DNA of 64,000 nucleotides from Gemmatimonadota bacterium. GTDB taxonomy: Bacteria > Gemmatimonadota > Gemmatimonadetes > Longimicrobiales > Gaopeijiaceae. The DNA lies in contig JADFSR010000009.1 of NCBI GenBank assembly GCA_022560615.1, positions 1 to 64,000 of the forward strand, given 5' to 3'. Shown here in pieces: positions 35,324 to 43,960 of the stretch. The notes under the pieces were generated by a model. It did not search any database. It was not told the origin of the DNA and saw only the letters and a list, made by a program, of their open reading frames with translations. Position numbers and translations under genes: made by a program. How positions within the stretch are numbered: position 1 is the first letter of the stretch; every line of letters starts with the position of its first letter.

Positions 35324-37165
35324 GTGCCGAGCGCCGCGCTTCTTGCGGGCGCGCTCGCAGTGAGCGTGTACGCCAACTCGTTGGTGAACGGATTCGCGTA
35401 CGACGACGCACGCGTCATCCTCGACAACACGGAGTTGCACTCGCTCGAAACGCTGCCCGGCGCGGTCTTCAAGCCGTACTGGCACGGCAAGGACGGGGAG
35501 CTCGAGCTGGGTCTGTGGCGCCCGACCACCACTCTGCTCCTGGGCCTCGAGTACGCGGTGGCCGGGGAGAACCCCGCGCTCTATCACGCCGTGAACGTCG
35601 TTGGGCACGGTCTGGTTACGCTGCTCGTGGTGCTGGTGCTTGCCCATCTGGTAGCGGTGCCGATCGCTTTTACCGCAGGGCTGCTGTTTGCGGTGCACCC
35701 GGTGCACGTTGAGGCGGTGTCGAACGTGGTCGGGGGCGCGGAGGTGATGGCTACGGCTTTCTTCCTGCTCGCCTTGCTGGTCCATCTGCGCGGGCCGTCG
35801 TCGTGGTCGCGTGTGCTCGCGGTCGCGGCGCTCTACGGTCTGGCGTTCGGGGCGAAAGAAGGTGCCGTGACGCTGCCCGGCGTGATCTTCCTCGTGGACG
35901 CGGCGCGTCGTCGCCTGGACTTCACCGACCTACCCGAGTACGTGCGCGAGCACTGGCGAACTTATGCGGCTCTGGCGGTGGTCGCGGCGGTCATGCTCAC
36001 GGCCCGCGCGCAGGTTCTCGGGTCTGTCGCGAACCCAGAAGTCGCGCCCGGCGCCCGCTTGCTGCTCGAGATCCCGCGAGTCTGGACGCTCGCGGAGGTG
36101 TGGACGCACTACGTGCGGTTGATGGTCTTCCCGCTCGACCTCGCCTCGGACTACACTCCTTCCGTGATCCCGATATCGACGGGGTTTCATGCGCTGAACA
36201 CGATCGGGCTGTTGCTCGTGTTGCTCATCCTCGCAGGTGCGCTCTTCAGTTGGCGGCAACCGGAGATGTCTTCGCGTTCCGCCTCGGCTCGGATTTTCGG
36301 CTTCGGGGTGGTCTGGTTCGCGATCACGGTGTCGCCGGTCTCCCACGTCTTCTTCGTCGCGGGCGTTCTGCTGGGCGAACGCACGCTCTACCTGCCGTCC
36401 GTTGGCGCGGTGGTGATCCTCGCATGGCTCCTCGTGTCCCTCACGCGCCGCAGGCGGGAGGTCGGGCTGGCCGCCCTTACGCTCGTCGTTGCTCTGATGG
36501 GATGGCGCTCCTGGACGCGCACGCCGACATGGCTCGACGACGGCACGGTGTTCGAGACGCTGATCTCCGACTACCCGCACTCGGGCCGCTCCCAGTGGCG
36601 CATGGGCGACATCTACATGGCCCAAGGCCGTCAGAGCGAGGCGCTGCGCGCGTACCGCGAGGCGATCCCGAATCTGGGGGCGCACTACGGCCTCACGACG
36701 GAGATCGGGCGCAAGCTGCTTGCGGCGGGGAATCTTCGGGGAGCGGAGGGACTGCTTCGGCAGGCGTGGAGGGAGGCGCCCGACTTCGCGAGTGCGCCCG
36801 CCCTATTGGGTGTGGTCTACTCGCAAATGGGCGACGCGGAGCGGACCGAGCAGGCGCTCATCGCGGCGCTCGAGCTGCAGCCCGGTAACGGCGTGAGCCA
36901 CCACCTGATGTCGTGGGCGCTGAGTCAGCAGGGGCGTTGGGCCGAAGCAGCCGACGCGCGACGCCGCGTGATCGAGCTCGGCGAAGATGTGTGGCAGCAG
37001 TGGACGTGGCTCGCGGATCTCAGGGCTCGCGCGGGTGACCCGGATGCAGCGCACGCGGCTCTGCAGTCGGCACGAGCGCGCGCCCGCACCGACGAGGAAA
37101 GGGCCCAGATCGACTCGCTCACCGTCCAGCTGACGACCCTCGACTCGATTGGGACGGGACACTAG
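35324..37165 (+). CDS. TMTC-like membrane O-mannosyltransferase with TPR tail
   Basis: 613 residues, GTG 35324 (no clear ribosome site; in frame with the upstream stop). The membrane part has GT-C features of the TMTC group: FAYDDARVI with the acidic pair, LYHAVNVVGHG, FAVHPVHVEAVSNVVGGAE, and LLGERTLYLPSVGAVVI. The C-terminal 200 residues are TPR-like (QWRMGDIYMAQGRQSEALRAYREA, APALLGVVYSQMGDAERTEQALIAALEL). Eukaryotic TMTC proteins O-mannosylate secreted proteins; bacterial homologues are poorly known. It converges on a small coiled-coil gene with a few bases of overlap. Confidence 0.8.
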   Translation: MPSAALLAGALAVSVYANSLVNGFAYDDARVILDNTELHSLETLPGAVFKPYWHGKDGELELGLWRPTTTLLLGLEYAVAGENPALYHAVNVVGHGLVTLLVVLVLAHLVAVPIAFTAGLLFAVHPVHVEAVSNVVGGAEVMATAFFLLALLVHLRGPSSWSRVLAVAALYGLAFGAKEGAVTLPGVIFLVDAARRRLDFTDLPEYVREHWRTYAALAVVAAVMLTARAQVLGSVANPEVAPGARLLLEIPRVWTLAEVWTHYVRLMVFPLDLASDYTPSVIPISTGFHALNTIGLLLVLLILAGALFSWRQPEMSSRSASARIFGFGVVWFAITVSPVSHVFFVAGVLLGERTLYLPSVGAVVILAWLLVSLTRRRREVGLAALTLVVALMGWRSWTRTPTWLDDGTVFETLISDYPHSGRSQWRMGDIYMAQGRQSEALRAYREAIPNLGAHYGLTTEIGRKLLAAGNLRGAEGLLRQAWREAPDFASAPALLGVVYSQMGDAERTEQALIAALELQPGNGVSHHLMSWALSQQGRWAEAADARRRVIELGEDVWQQWTWLADLRARAGDPDAAHAALQSARARARTDEERAQIDSLTVQLTTLDSIGTGH

Positions 37166-37611
37166 TCCAGCTTTGCGAGGACCTGTTGCAGCGAGTCGCG
37201 GAGGGAATTGTGCTCCAGAATGACATTCCGGCACGACGTGTCCGCCGCGCGTAGCTGGCGCTCACGAGCTCCCCAGCCGTCGACCGAGTCGTTGTACGCG
37301 GTGAAGGTCTCCAGATATGCCGGGTACTGCTCCAGTGCTACGCCACGGGCGTCGAGGGCTTCGAAGCTGTCGATCCGGGAGCGCATCGAGTCCAGCCGGG
37401 CATCGAACGCGTGCAGCTCGCTTGCGCCGCTGGCGAGCGAGCGCTGACAGCGGTCGGCGGTGACCCGGGCTAGATAGAGGTCGTCGCGCAGGCGTGCGAT
37501 CTCGTCCGAGATGCGCTGCTGTGCGAGGATGCTTTGTCCACCGAAGTAGACGATGGTGATGGTGCCGAGTGCCAGCCCGACACCGAGAGCGACCTTCACG
37601 GTCCGGTTCAC
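37162..37611 (-). CDS. Small membrane-anchored coiled-coil protein
   Basis: 149 residues: one N-terminal membrane helix (VALGVGLALGTITIVYFGG), then a long charged helix with heptad character (ISDEIARLRDDLYLARVTADRCQ; FDARLDSMRSRIDSFEAL) and two cysteines. Family unknown. Its stop overlaps that of the TMTC-like gene on the other strand; the multicopper oxidase gene ends 25 bases upstream of its start side, and both read leftwards. Confidence 0.65.
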   Translation of the reverse strand: MNRTVKVALGVGLALGTITIVYFGGQSILAQQRISDEIARLRDDLYLARVTADRCQRSLASGASELHAFDARLDSMRSRIDSFEALDARGVALEQYPAYLETFTAYNDSVDGWGARERQLRAADTSCRNVILEHNSLRDSLQQVLAKLD

Positions 37612-37636
37612 CGTCGCGGCTCCCTAGAACGGCTCG

Positions 37637-39313
37637 TCACTGCCCCGCCACCGTGAAGCTGAACATCATGCCCGCGTGCAGATGCTCAGCGATATGGCAG
37701 TGGAGCATCCACTCCCCCGGGTTGGACATCTCGACCAGGATGTCCATGGTCGAGCCGACGGGCACAATCGCCGTGTCCTTCCAGACCAGGTTCTGGCTTT
37801 CCACCCCGTCCATCGAGAGCACGAGAAAGCGCTGTCCGTGGATGTGGATGGGGTGGTGCATCGGGTGGAACGAGTCGGGAGTGTTGAAGATCCGGATCTT
37901 CACGACGTCGCCCACGGCGAAGCGCCAATCGATGTCTCCGTTCTCCGCGCCGGTGTCGCGATCCCGCAGTACCCAGGTCACCTGCTCGCCCGTGGAGAGC
38001 CAATTCACCATCGGCATGCCGTCGTTCCACTCGATGGGCGGATAGAAGAGGGTGTCCGCTTCCATGGCGAGCACGATCGACTGGGGTAGGTCGCGGACAC
38101 GAAGCGTCGTCTCCAGCTCGTGGTCGGGCTCCCTGCCGAAGAACGGCCGGAAACGGTCGATGTCCGCGATCACGTCGCTGTGTTCCCGTAGCGTTTCGAA
38201 GGCTTCGGAGATCACGGGGTCCGCAGCCGCCTCCGACACCGTCACCATCGAAAGCGTGTCGACGTGCGGGTAGAACTCGCCCCTGAAGTGGTTGATCGCC
38301 TGGATCGTGTTGGAGATCGCAACCTCGCCAGGATCGTCGAAACGTACATCGACCACGTACCGTTCCGCGGGAGCGATGACCACCGAGTTGATCCACATCT
38401 CTCGTTCGTACCTGCCCATGTCCGATGCGACGATCTTCAGGGGGTTCCCACCGAAGGTGACGTTGAACGTCCGTGAGTTGGCGACGTTCGTGAGGAAGAA
38501 ACGGATCACCTCGCCTCGCTGAACGGTCAGGCGGTGATCGGTCTGTCCGTTCACCATCATGACGTTGCCGAAGCGCCCCATGAGAGCATGCGTCGGCGCG
38601 CTCTCACCCCAGGGGATCGCACCCTGCTCGTCCATGAGAATGTCATCCAGGACGAAGACCTCTTCCCGGTGGGCCGGGCCGTAGTAATCAGGATCGGGTG
38701 AGGTGACGAGCAGATTGCCGAACAGTCCGAGATCCTGCTGCACGTCCTCGCGCGTGTGCGGGTGGTACCAGAACATTCCCGAGTCCGGGAGCTTCACTTG
38801 ATAGGTGAAGCTCTCACCGCGCTGTATCGCGGCCTGTGTGACTCCAGGCACACCGTCGAAGCGGTTGTCGATCCGGATCCCGTGCCAGTGGATCGTAGTG
38901 GGCATCTGGATCTCGTTCGTCACGCGGACGACGAGCGTGGCCCCCTTGGGGGCCTTGATGAGGGGGCCGGGATATTGGCCGTTGTAGCCGAACATCACCA
39001 ACTCGTGACCCGCGAGAGTGCGGCGCACCATCGACACCGAGATTTCGAGCGTGTCCCCGTCGGACATCGTTACGACTTGGGAGGGCTGGGCCTCCGGGAG
39101 CGTGGAAGCGTCCACGCCGATGCCCGGAAGGAACGGCCCGACGACCGGCACCGCGCCTTCCAGACCGGGCAACACCGGCATGTTCGTATCCATCGGGACC
39201 ATTCTCCAGGTACCATCCATCGCGCTTCTGTCCACGTCGTGCTGGGCGGTGAGCGGGCCGGGAAGAGTCGCGATCCACACAGATGCCAGCCAAGTTGCTG
39301 CGGTCCGTCTCAT
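37637..39313 (-). CDS. Secreted multicopper oxidase
   Basis: 558 residues from ATG 39313 with signal peptide (TWLASVWIATLPGPLTAQ). Three cupredoxin domains; all four copper-binding motifs are present: TIHWHGIR, MFWYHPHTRED, HPMHHPIHIHGQRF, and HCHIAEHLHAGM with the type-1 Cys and axial Met. The family includes laccases, CopA- and CueO-type metal oxidases; there is no Met-rich insert as in CopA/CueO, so a laccase-like or other substrate is possible. Periplasmic. Divergent from the spermidine-synthase-like gene. Confidence 0.88.
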   Translation of the reverse strand: MRRTAATWLASVWIATLPGPLTAQHDVDRSAMDGTWRMVPMDTNMPVLPGLEGAVPVVGPFLPGIGVDASTLPEAQPSQVVTMSDGDTLEISVSMVRRTLAGHELVMFGYNGQYPGPLIKAPKGATLVVRVTNEIQMPTTIHWHGIRIDNRFDGVPGVTQAAIQRGESFTYQVKLPDSGMFWYHPHTREDVQQDLGLFGNLLVTSPDPDYYGPAHREEVFVLDDILMDEQGAIPWGESAPTHALMGRFGNVMMVNGQTDHRLTVQRGEVIRFFLTNVANSRTFNVTFGGNPLKIVASDMGRYEREMWINSVVIAPAERYVVDVRFDDPGEVAISNTIQAINHFRGEFYPHVDTLSMVTVSEAAADPVISEAFETLREHSDVIADIDRFRPFFGREPDHELETTLRVRDLPQSIVLAMEADTLFYPPIEWNDGMPMVNWLSTGEQVTWVLRDRDTGAENGDIDWRFAVGDVVKIRIFNTPDSFHPMHHPIHIHGQRFLVLSMDGVESQNLVWKDTAIVPVGSTMDILVEMSNPGEWMLHCHIAEHLHAGMMFSFTVAGQ

Positions 39314-39345
39314 CGGGATCGGCTTCTCCGGTGTCCTAGCAGGTT

Positions 39346-39368
39346 GGTGAACGGCAATCGGTGAACGG
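39346..39368. promoter_or_regulatory. 9-bp direct repeat in divergent gap, possible operator
   Basis: GGTGAACGG at 39346-39354 and 39360-39368 (14-base period), and the second copy forms the small palindrome GAACGGTTC. It lies between the divergent multicopper oxidase and spermidine-synthase-like genes. A regulator site is a guess. Confidence 0.3.
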
Positions 39369-39445
39369 TTCGCGGTCTTCCACGAGCAGCCCGGAAGGTC
39401 TTCGGAGGGTTGCGGGCGGGCAAGACGTTTCTGAAAGGTCATGAT

Positions 39446-41872
39446 ATGACGGACGCGACGGAAAACGGGGCTACCGAACGGACGACGACGCCGTTCCTGC
39501 CGGTCCTTCTCCTGTTATTCGTTGGCAGCGGCTGCGCCGCCCTCATCTACGAGATCGTCTGGTTCCAGATGCTGCAGCTCGTCATCGGGTCGACCGGTGT
39601 ATCGCTGGGCGTGCTGCTGGGCTCGTTCATGGGCGGCATGTGTCTGGGCAGTCTTGCGTTGCCCAAGTACGTGCCGATGCATCGGCACCCCCTGCGCGTG
39701 TACGCTACGCTCGAGCTCGCGATCGGCGCACTGGGGCTTCTTCTTTTGGCGCTGATCCCGCTCGTCGGGGGCGCCTACGTGAGCGTCGCACCGAGTGGCC
39801 TGGGGAGCGTTCTGTTCCGCGCGGCGTTGGCCGGTCTTCTGCTGATCCCTCCCACGGTGCTCATGGGCGCGACGCTACCGGCGATCTCGCGCTACGTGAC
39901 GACGACCCCGGTGGGCGTGTCCTGGATGGGCTTCTTCTACGGCGGCAACATCGCGGGTGCGGTGCTCGGGTGCTTGCTCGCGGGATTTTATCTGCTGCGC
40001 GAGTTCGACATCGTCGTAGCCACGTTTGTTGCACTCTTCCTCAACGTGGCTGTCGCTGCGCTCGCGGCCGGGCTGTCTCGATACGCCACGCACGAGGCGA
40101 GCGAACGCCCGTCGGATGAGACCGTTCCGGTCTTCGCGGTCAGCCACCGCGCCGTGCTGCTGGCGATCGCTCTCTCGGGGCTCACGGCGTTGGGAGCGGA
40201 GGTGGTGTGGACTCGGCTCATGGGGCTCATGCTCGGGGCAACCACGTATACGTTCTCGATCATCCTCGCGGTATTCCTGGCCGCGCTCGGTGTAGGAAGC
40301 ATCGCGGGCTCCTACGTGTCTCGCACGTCTCCGAATCCGCGGATCGCGTTCGCGGTGTGCCAGGTCGGCGCGCTGCTCGGGATCGCCTGGACGGCGTGGG
40401 CGATGGCCGCCCAACTACCGTATTGGCCGATCAACCCGTCCATCGCCCAAGGCCCCGTGCCAGTCTTCCAGCTCGACCTGGCACGGGCGGTATGGGCGCT
40501 GACTCCGGCGCCGCTCTTCTGGGGTGCCAGTTTCCCGCTGGCGGTCGCGTCGGTCGCCGATGAGGGACAGGACCCGGGCGAGCTGATGGGGGGCGTCTAT
40601 GCATCGAATACAGTTGGTGCGATCGTGGGGGCCCTGGGCTTCGGCGTGATCCTCATCCCTTTGCTGGGGACGCAGAACGCTCAGCGGCTGCTGATTGTGC
40701 TGGCCGCTGTGGCGGCGCTGGTCCTGGTCGCCCCGCGATTCCTCGGCTCCGACCGGGGGCGGGCGGGTCCGGTAGTGATGGTGCAGCTCGTAGTCGCTGT
40801 GGTCGCCGTTCTCGCGTTGCTGGTGCCACCGATTCCGCCGGTCCTGGTAGCGTACGGACGCTACGCGCCCACGTACGAACAGCCGAACACGCTCTATCTC
40901 GGGGAGGGTCGGAATTCGTCGATTTCGGTGACCGAGCTCGACAACGGCGTTCGCAATCTCCACGTGGGAGGCAAGGTCGTGGCCTCGACCGAGCCGCAGG
41001 ACATGCGGTTGCAGGGCATGCTCGGTCACCTCACCGCACTGCTACACGACGACCCCAAGACGGTCCTCGTCGTCGGCTTCGGAGCGGGGGTGACCGCCGG
41101 CACGTTCGTCACCTATCCGGGCATCGCGCGAATCGTGATCGCCGAAATCGAGCCGCTCATCACCGAGGAGGCGTCGAGTTACTTCACCGAGGTCAACAAC
41201 GACGTCCTCTCGGATCCCCGGGTCGAGGTGGTGCACGACGACGCACGTCACTTCCTTCTCACGACGGACGAAACCTTCGACCTCATCACCTCGGACCCGA
41301 TCCACCCGTGGATGAAGGGCGCGGCGGCGCTTTATAGCGCCGAATACTTCGATCTGGCTCGGGCGCACCTGAATCCCGGTGGTGTGATTACCCAGTGGGT
41401 CCCGTTGTACGAGACCAATGCGGCGGCCGTGAAGAGCGAGATGGCGACCTTCTTCGAGGCCTTTCCGGATGGCACCGTATGGGGCAACACGTACAACGGT
41501 GAAGGCTATGACGTCGTGCTCGCTGCGAAGAATGGCGGGATCTCCGTCGATGTCGACCAGTTCGTGGACCGACTACAGGCCCCCGAAAACGAGGGGGTCG
41601 CCATGTCGCTCGCCCAGGCCGGCTTCCCGCGTGCGCTCGACTTGCTCACGACGTACACGGCAGGTGCCAGCGACCTGGCTCCCTGGCTCGAGGATGCGAT
41701 CGTGAACCGGGACCGGAACCTGCGTTTGATGTACCTGGCAGGGCTAGGACTGAACCAGTACATCGCCGGGGATATCTACGCCGAGCTGCTCGAGTTCAGA
41801 CGCTTCCCGGACGAGTTGTTCACGGGTTCAGTCGGACGGTTGGATGCGCTGAAGCAGATCATGCGCTACTGA
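39446..41872 (+). CDS. Membrane-fused spermidine-synthase-like protein
   Basis: 808 residues from ATG 39446. The first 480 or so residues make about 13 membrane segments (VLLLLFVGSGCAALIYEIVWFQ, then SGLTALGAEVVWTRLMGLM marks an internal repeat). The C-terminal domain is a Rossmann methyltransferase-like spermidine synthase fold: VLVVGFGAGVTAGTF, IVIAEIEPLI, DPRVEVVHDDARHFL, and DLITSDPIHPWMKGAAALYS. Such fusion proteins are frequent in bacteria, but few have a defined reaction. The nucleotide-binding glycine loop and the aspartates are kept, so enzymatic activity is plausible. Confidence 0.8.
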   Translation: MTDATENGATERTTTPFLPVLLLLFVGSGCAALIYEIVWFQMLQLVIGSTGVSLGVLLGSFMGGMCLGSLALPKYVPMHRHPLRVYATLELAIGALGLLLLALIPLVGGAYVSVAPSGLGSVLFRAALAGLLLIPPTVLMGATLPAISRYVTTTPVGVSWMGFFYGGNIAGAVLGCLLAGFYLLREFDIVVATFVALFLNVAVAALAAGLSRYATHEASERPSDETVPVFAVSHRAVLLAIALSGLTALGAEVVWTRLMGLMLGATTYTFSIILAVFLAALGVGSIAGSYVSRTSPNPRIAFAVCQVGALLGIAWTAWAMAAQLPYWPINPSIAQGPVPVFQLDLARAVWALTPAPLFWGASFPLAVASVADEGQDPGELMGGVYASNTVGAIVGALGFGVILIPLLGTQNAQRLLIVLAAVAALVLVAPRFLGSDRGRAGPVVMVQLVVAVVAVLALLVPPIPPVLVAYGRYAPTYEQPNTLYLGEGRNSSISVTELDNGVRNLHVGGKVVASTEPQDMRLQGMLGHLTALLHDDPKTVLVVGFGAGVTAGTFVTYPGIARIVIAEIEPLITEEASSYFTEVNNDVLSDPRVEVVHDDARHFLLTTDETFDLITSDPIHPWMKGAAALYSAEYFDLARAHLNPGGVITQWVPLYETNAAAVKSEMATFFEAFPDGTVWGNTYNGEGYDVVLAAKNGGISVDVDQFVDRLQAPENEGVAMSLAQAGFPRALDLLTTYTAGASDLAPWLEDAIVNRDRNLRLMYLAGLGLNQYIAGDIYAELLEFRRFPDELFTGSVGRLDALKQIMRY

Positions 41873-41902
41873 GGCGCGCTCGGGCCGGGCGGGCCGTTCC
41901 GG

Positions 41903-42487
41903 CTAGTTTCCGTAGCCGTACGCCGCGCAGTTCTCCTGCGCGAGCGCGCCATGCCCGACCATCGTGTGCATCATCCCACTGCGTGACATGCCGCGGAAGA
42001 CGACGGGGCCGGCCCACATCTCCTGGTTCGGGTCGTCGCTGGACTCGAGCGTGACGAGCACGATGAACTTGTTCCAACTCACGGAGCCGGAGGCCCGGAG
42101 GCTGTCGTCGAGTGCGCCGATGCGCTCGACGTGATCGAGCTCCCGCGTCGTGACCCACGCGACCAGGCGGCCTTGGCGCGGCGCTCTCATGCGCTCGAGC
42201 GACACGCTCACGTCGTACGCGTAGCTGCCGTCGGTGGTGAGCGCGACCGAGAACGGGGACGCCGACGGGAGCGACACTTCAGCGGTGGCCCTGGCGACGC
42301 CCGTGCCTGGGATGTTCCTGGTCGTGAGCAATTCGAGTGCGTAGTATGCCGGCCCCTCGTCGGGCGTGCACAACCCCGGCCCGCCGTCCCAGATGGTCAC
42401 GGATGTCGGTGATGCGATCGCGAAGATCGCCAGTATGGTGGGGAGCACGATCGAGCTCCGAGGTGTGGCACGATGGAAGCGGGACAC
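41903..42487 (-). CDS. Exported protein of unknown function
   Basis: 194 residues from GTG 42487. Signal-type N-terminus (SSIVLPTILAIFAIASPTS) followed by a beta-rich domain (GTGVARATAEVSLPSASPF, YDVSVSLERM, GRLVAWVTTRELDHV). Contains HTMVGHGALAQENCAAYGYGN at the C-terminus. No recognised family. 54 bases after the gap to the LVIVD-type gene on the same strand. Confidence 0.6.
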   Translation of the reverse strand: MSRFHRATPRSSIVLPTILAIFAIASPTSVTIWDGGPGLCTPDEGPAYYALELLTTRNIPGTGVARATAEVSLPSASPFSVALTTDGSYAYDVSVSLERMRAPRQGRLVAWVTTRELDHVERIGALDDSLRASGSVSWNKFIVLVTLESSDDPNQEMWAGPVVFRGMSRSGMMHTMVGHGALAQENCAAYGYGN

Positions 42488-42540
42488 GCTACATGTCGAG
42501 CCTAGCCGGCGGCCGGTGCGCCGACAAGGCTATCGGGCTC

Positions 42541-43881
42541 CTACTGGCTGATCGGGCGCTTCACCACGGGCCTATCCCAGTCCTGAGCGGACGAGATGTT
42601 GGGGAAGCCCCAATCCTCGCCGTTCCACCCCTGGAACCCGTCCATCCTCATGGTCCAGAGGCCTGTCGACATGTCACTGATCAGGATCAGGCCGTCCGCG
42701 TTGCGCACGTCGACTCCGAAGGCACCGTTGAACTGCGAGTACCGGTCGGTGTTCGCCGGGCCGATGTACGTGTCGTAGTAACCCACCGTGACCGGATTGA
42801 GGGGATCCTGCAGGTTGAAGATCTGCAGCCCATCGAGGTAGCTCGACACGAAGACGTACGGCCAGCGCACCTCGTGGTTGTGCACCAGATGCCGCCAGTC
42901 GGCGGTGAACGCCGATATCGGATTGCGGATGTTGATCTGTTCTCCGTCGAGCGCCGGCTGCAGGTCGAAGATTCGTAGCGGCGCGTACTGGTATTCGGTC
43001 TCTGCGATCACGTATCGGCCGTCGGGGCTGGGCGTGAAGGTGTGGCCGCGGCTGATCCCGGAGATCCCGGTCAGCGTGATGCGTAGCTCGTTGTTCTCGA
43101 TATCCGACACGTCGTAGATGTAGTAGCCTCCCGTGCCGCCCCCGTAGAAGCGGTCCTCGCCACTGTCGGGGTGGTAGCCGACGTAGAAGTCGTGATAGCT
43201 GCGGCTGTCGCCACTTCCTACCGCACTCTCCGGGATCGGCACCATGCCGACGCGCGCGTTCTCGAGATCTCCCTCCACGATCATGCCGAGATCGTAGATC
43301 AGCGCGCCGGGGGCACGGGCCGTCGTGAAGAGGTAGACGCGGTCGTTCGAGTGCTTGTAGATGAAGATGTTGTGGAAACCGCCGGGCATCTCCGGCTCGC
43401 GAATGCGAGCCACTTCGTGGACCGTCGACGGATCCGGTAGGCCGGTCACGTCGAGGATCACCGCACCGAGGTCGTTGTTCGGACCGCCTTGCCCAAACTG
43501 CAGCGACTGAACCAGGTAATAGCGGTCGTTCCATTTGAAGTGCTTGACGTCCATGCCGCCGTTGCCTTGGTGGAGGTCTTGATTCTCGATTCTCCACTCG
43601 TAGAGAAGCTGCGGGTTCTCCGGGTCCTCGATGCTGATGATGTCGGTGCCCTTGCCGCCCTGCCCGCCATAGGCGAAGCGCGCGACATAGGCGTACGGCC
43701 GATGCATCTCTTGCTCGACGTCCATGTCCGCCACGGAGAGGCGGGGGCCGAGCGGGAGGTGTCCGAGCACCTCCACGTTGTCGCTGCCGCGCTTGAGCGG
43801 CGACCACGGGACAGCTTGGGCGGCGAGCGGCGCGCCGACGGCGAGCGACAGTACTACAAGCGAAAGGCGCTTCAACGACAT
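42541..43881 (-). CDS. Secreted LVIVD/beta-propeller protein
   Basis: 446 residues from ATG 43881 (GAGG seven bases upstream). Signal peptide (LSLVVLSLAVGAPLAAQ). Repeating segments of the form V.DV..L..P..V (LGAVILDVTGLPDPSTVHEV, GGYYIYDVSDIENNEL, LQIFNLQDPLNPVTVGYYDTYI) match LVIVD-type propeller blades. Periplasmic or surface; probably a binding or scaffold protein, with no catalytic motif seen. Same strand as the BNR and M14 genes that lie upstream. Confidence 0.75.
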   Translation of the reverse strand: MSLKRLSLVVLSLAVGAPLAAQAVPWSPLKRGSDNVEVLGHLPLGPRLSVADMDVEQEMHRPYAYVARFAYGGQGGKGTDIISIEDPENPQLLYEWRIENQDLHQGNGGMDVKHFKWNDRYYLVQSLQFGQGGPNNDLGAVILDVTGLPDPSTVHEVARIREPEMPGGFHNIFIYKHSNDRVYLFTTARAPGALIYDLGMIVEGDLENARVGMVPIPESAVGSGDSRSYHDFYVGYHPDSGEDRFYGGGTGGYYIYDVSDIENNELRITLTGISGISRGHTFTPSPDGRYVIAETEYQYAPLRIFDLQPALDGEQINIRNPISAFTADWRHLVHNHEVRWPYVFVSSYLDGLQIFNLQDPLNPVTVGYYDTYIGPANTDRYSQFNGAFGVDVRNADGLILISDMSTGLWTMRMDGFQGWNGEDWGFPNISSAQDWDRPVVKRPISQ

Positions 43882-43960
43882 AGTGACCTCAGGTGGCAGT
43901 GGTGGTCTGGACGGTGAAAGGTGACGACCTACGACCGGTGATGGCAACCGGGCAGATGCC

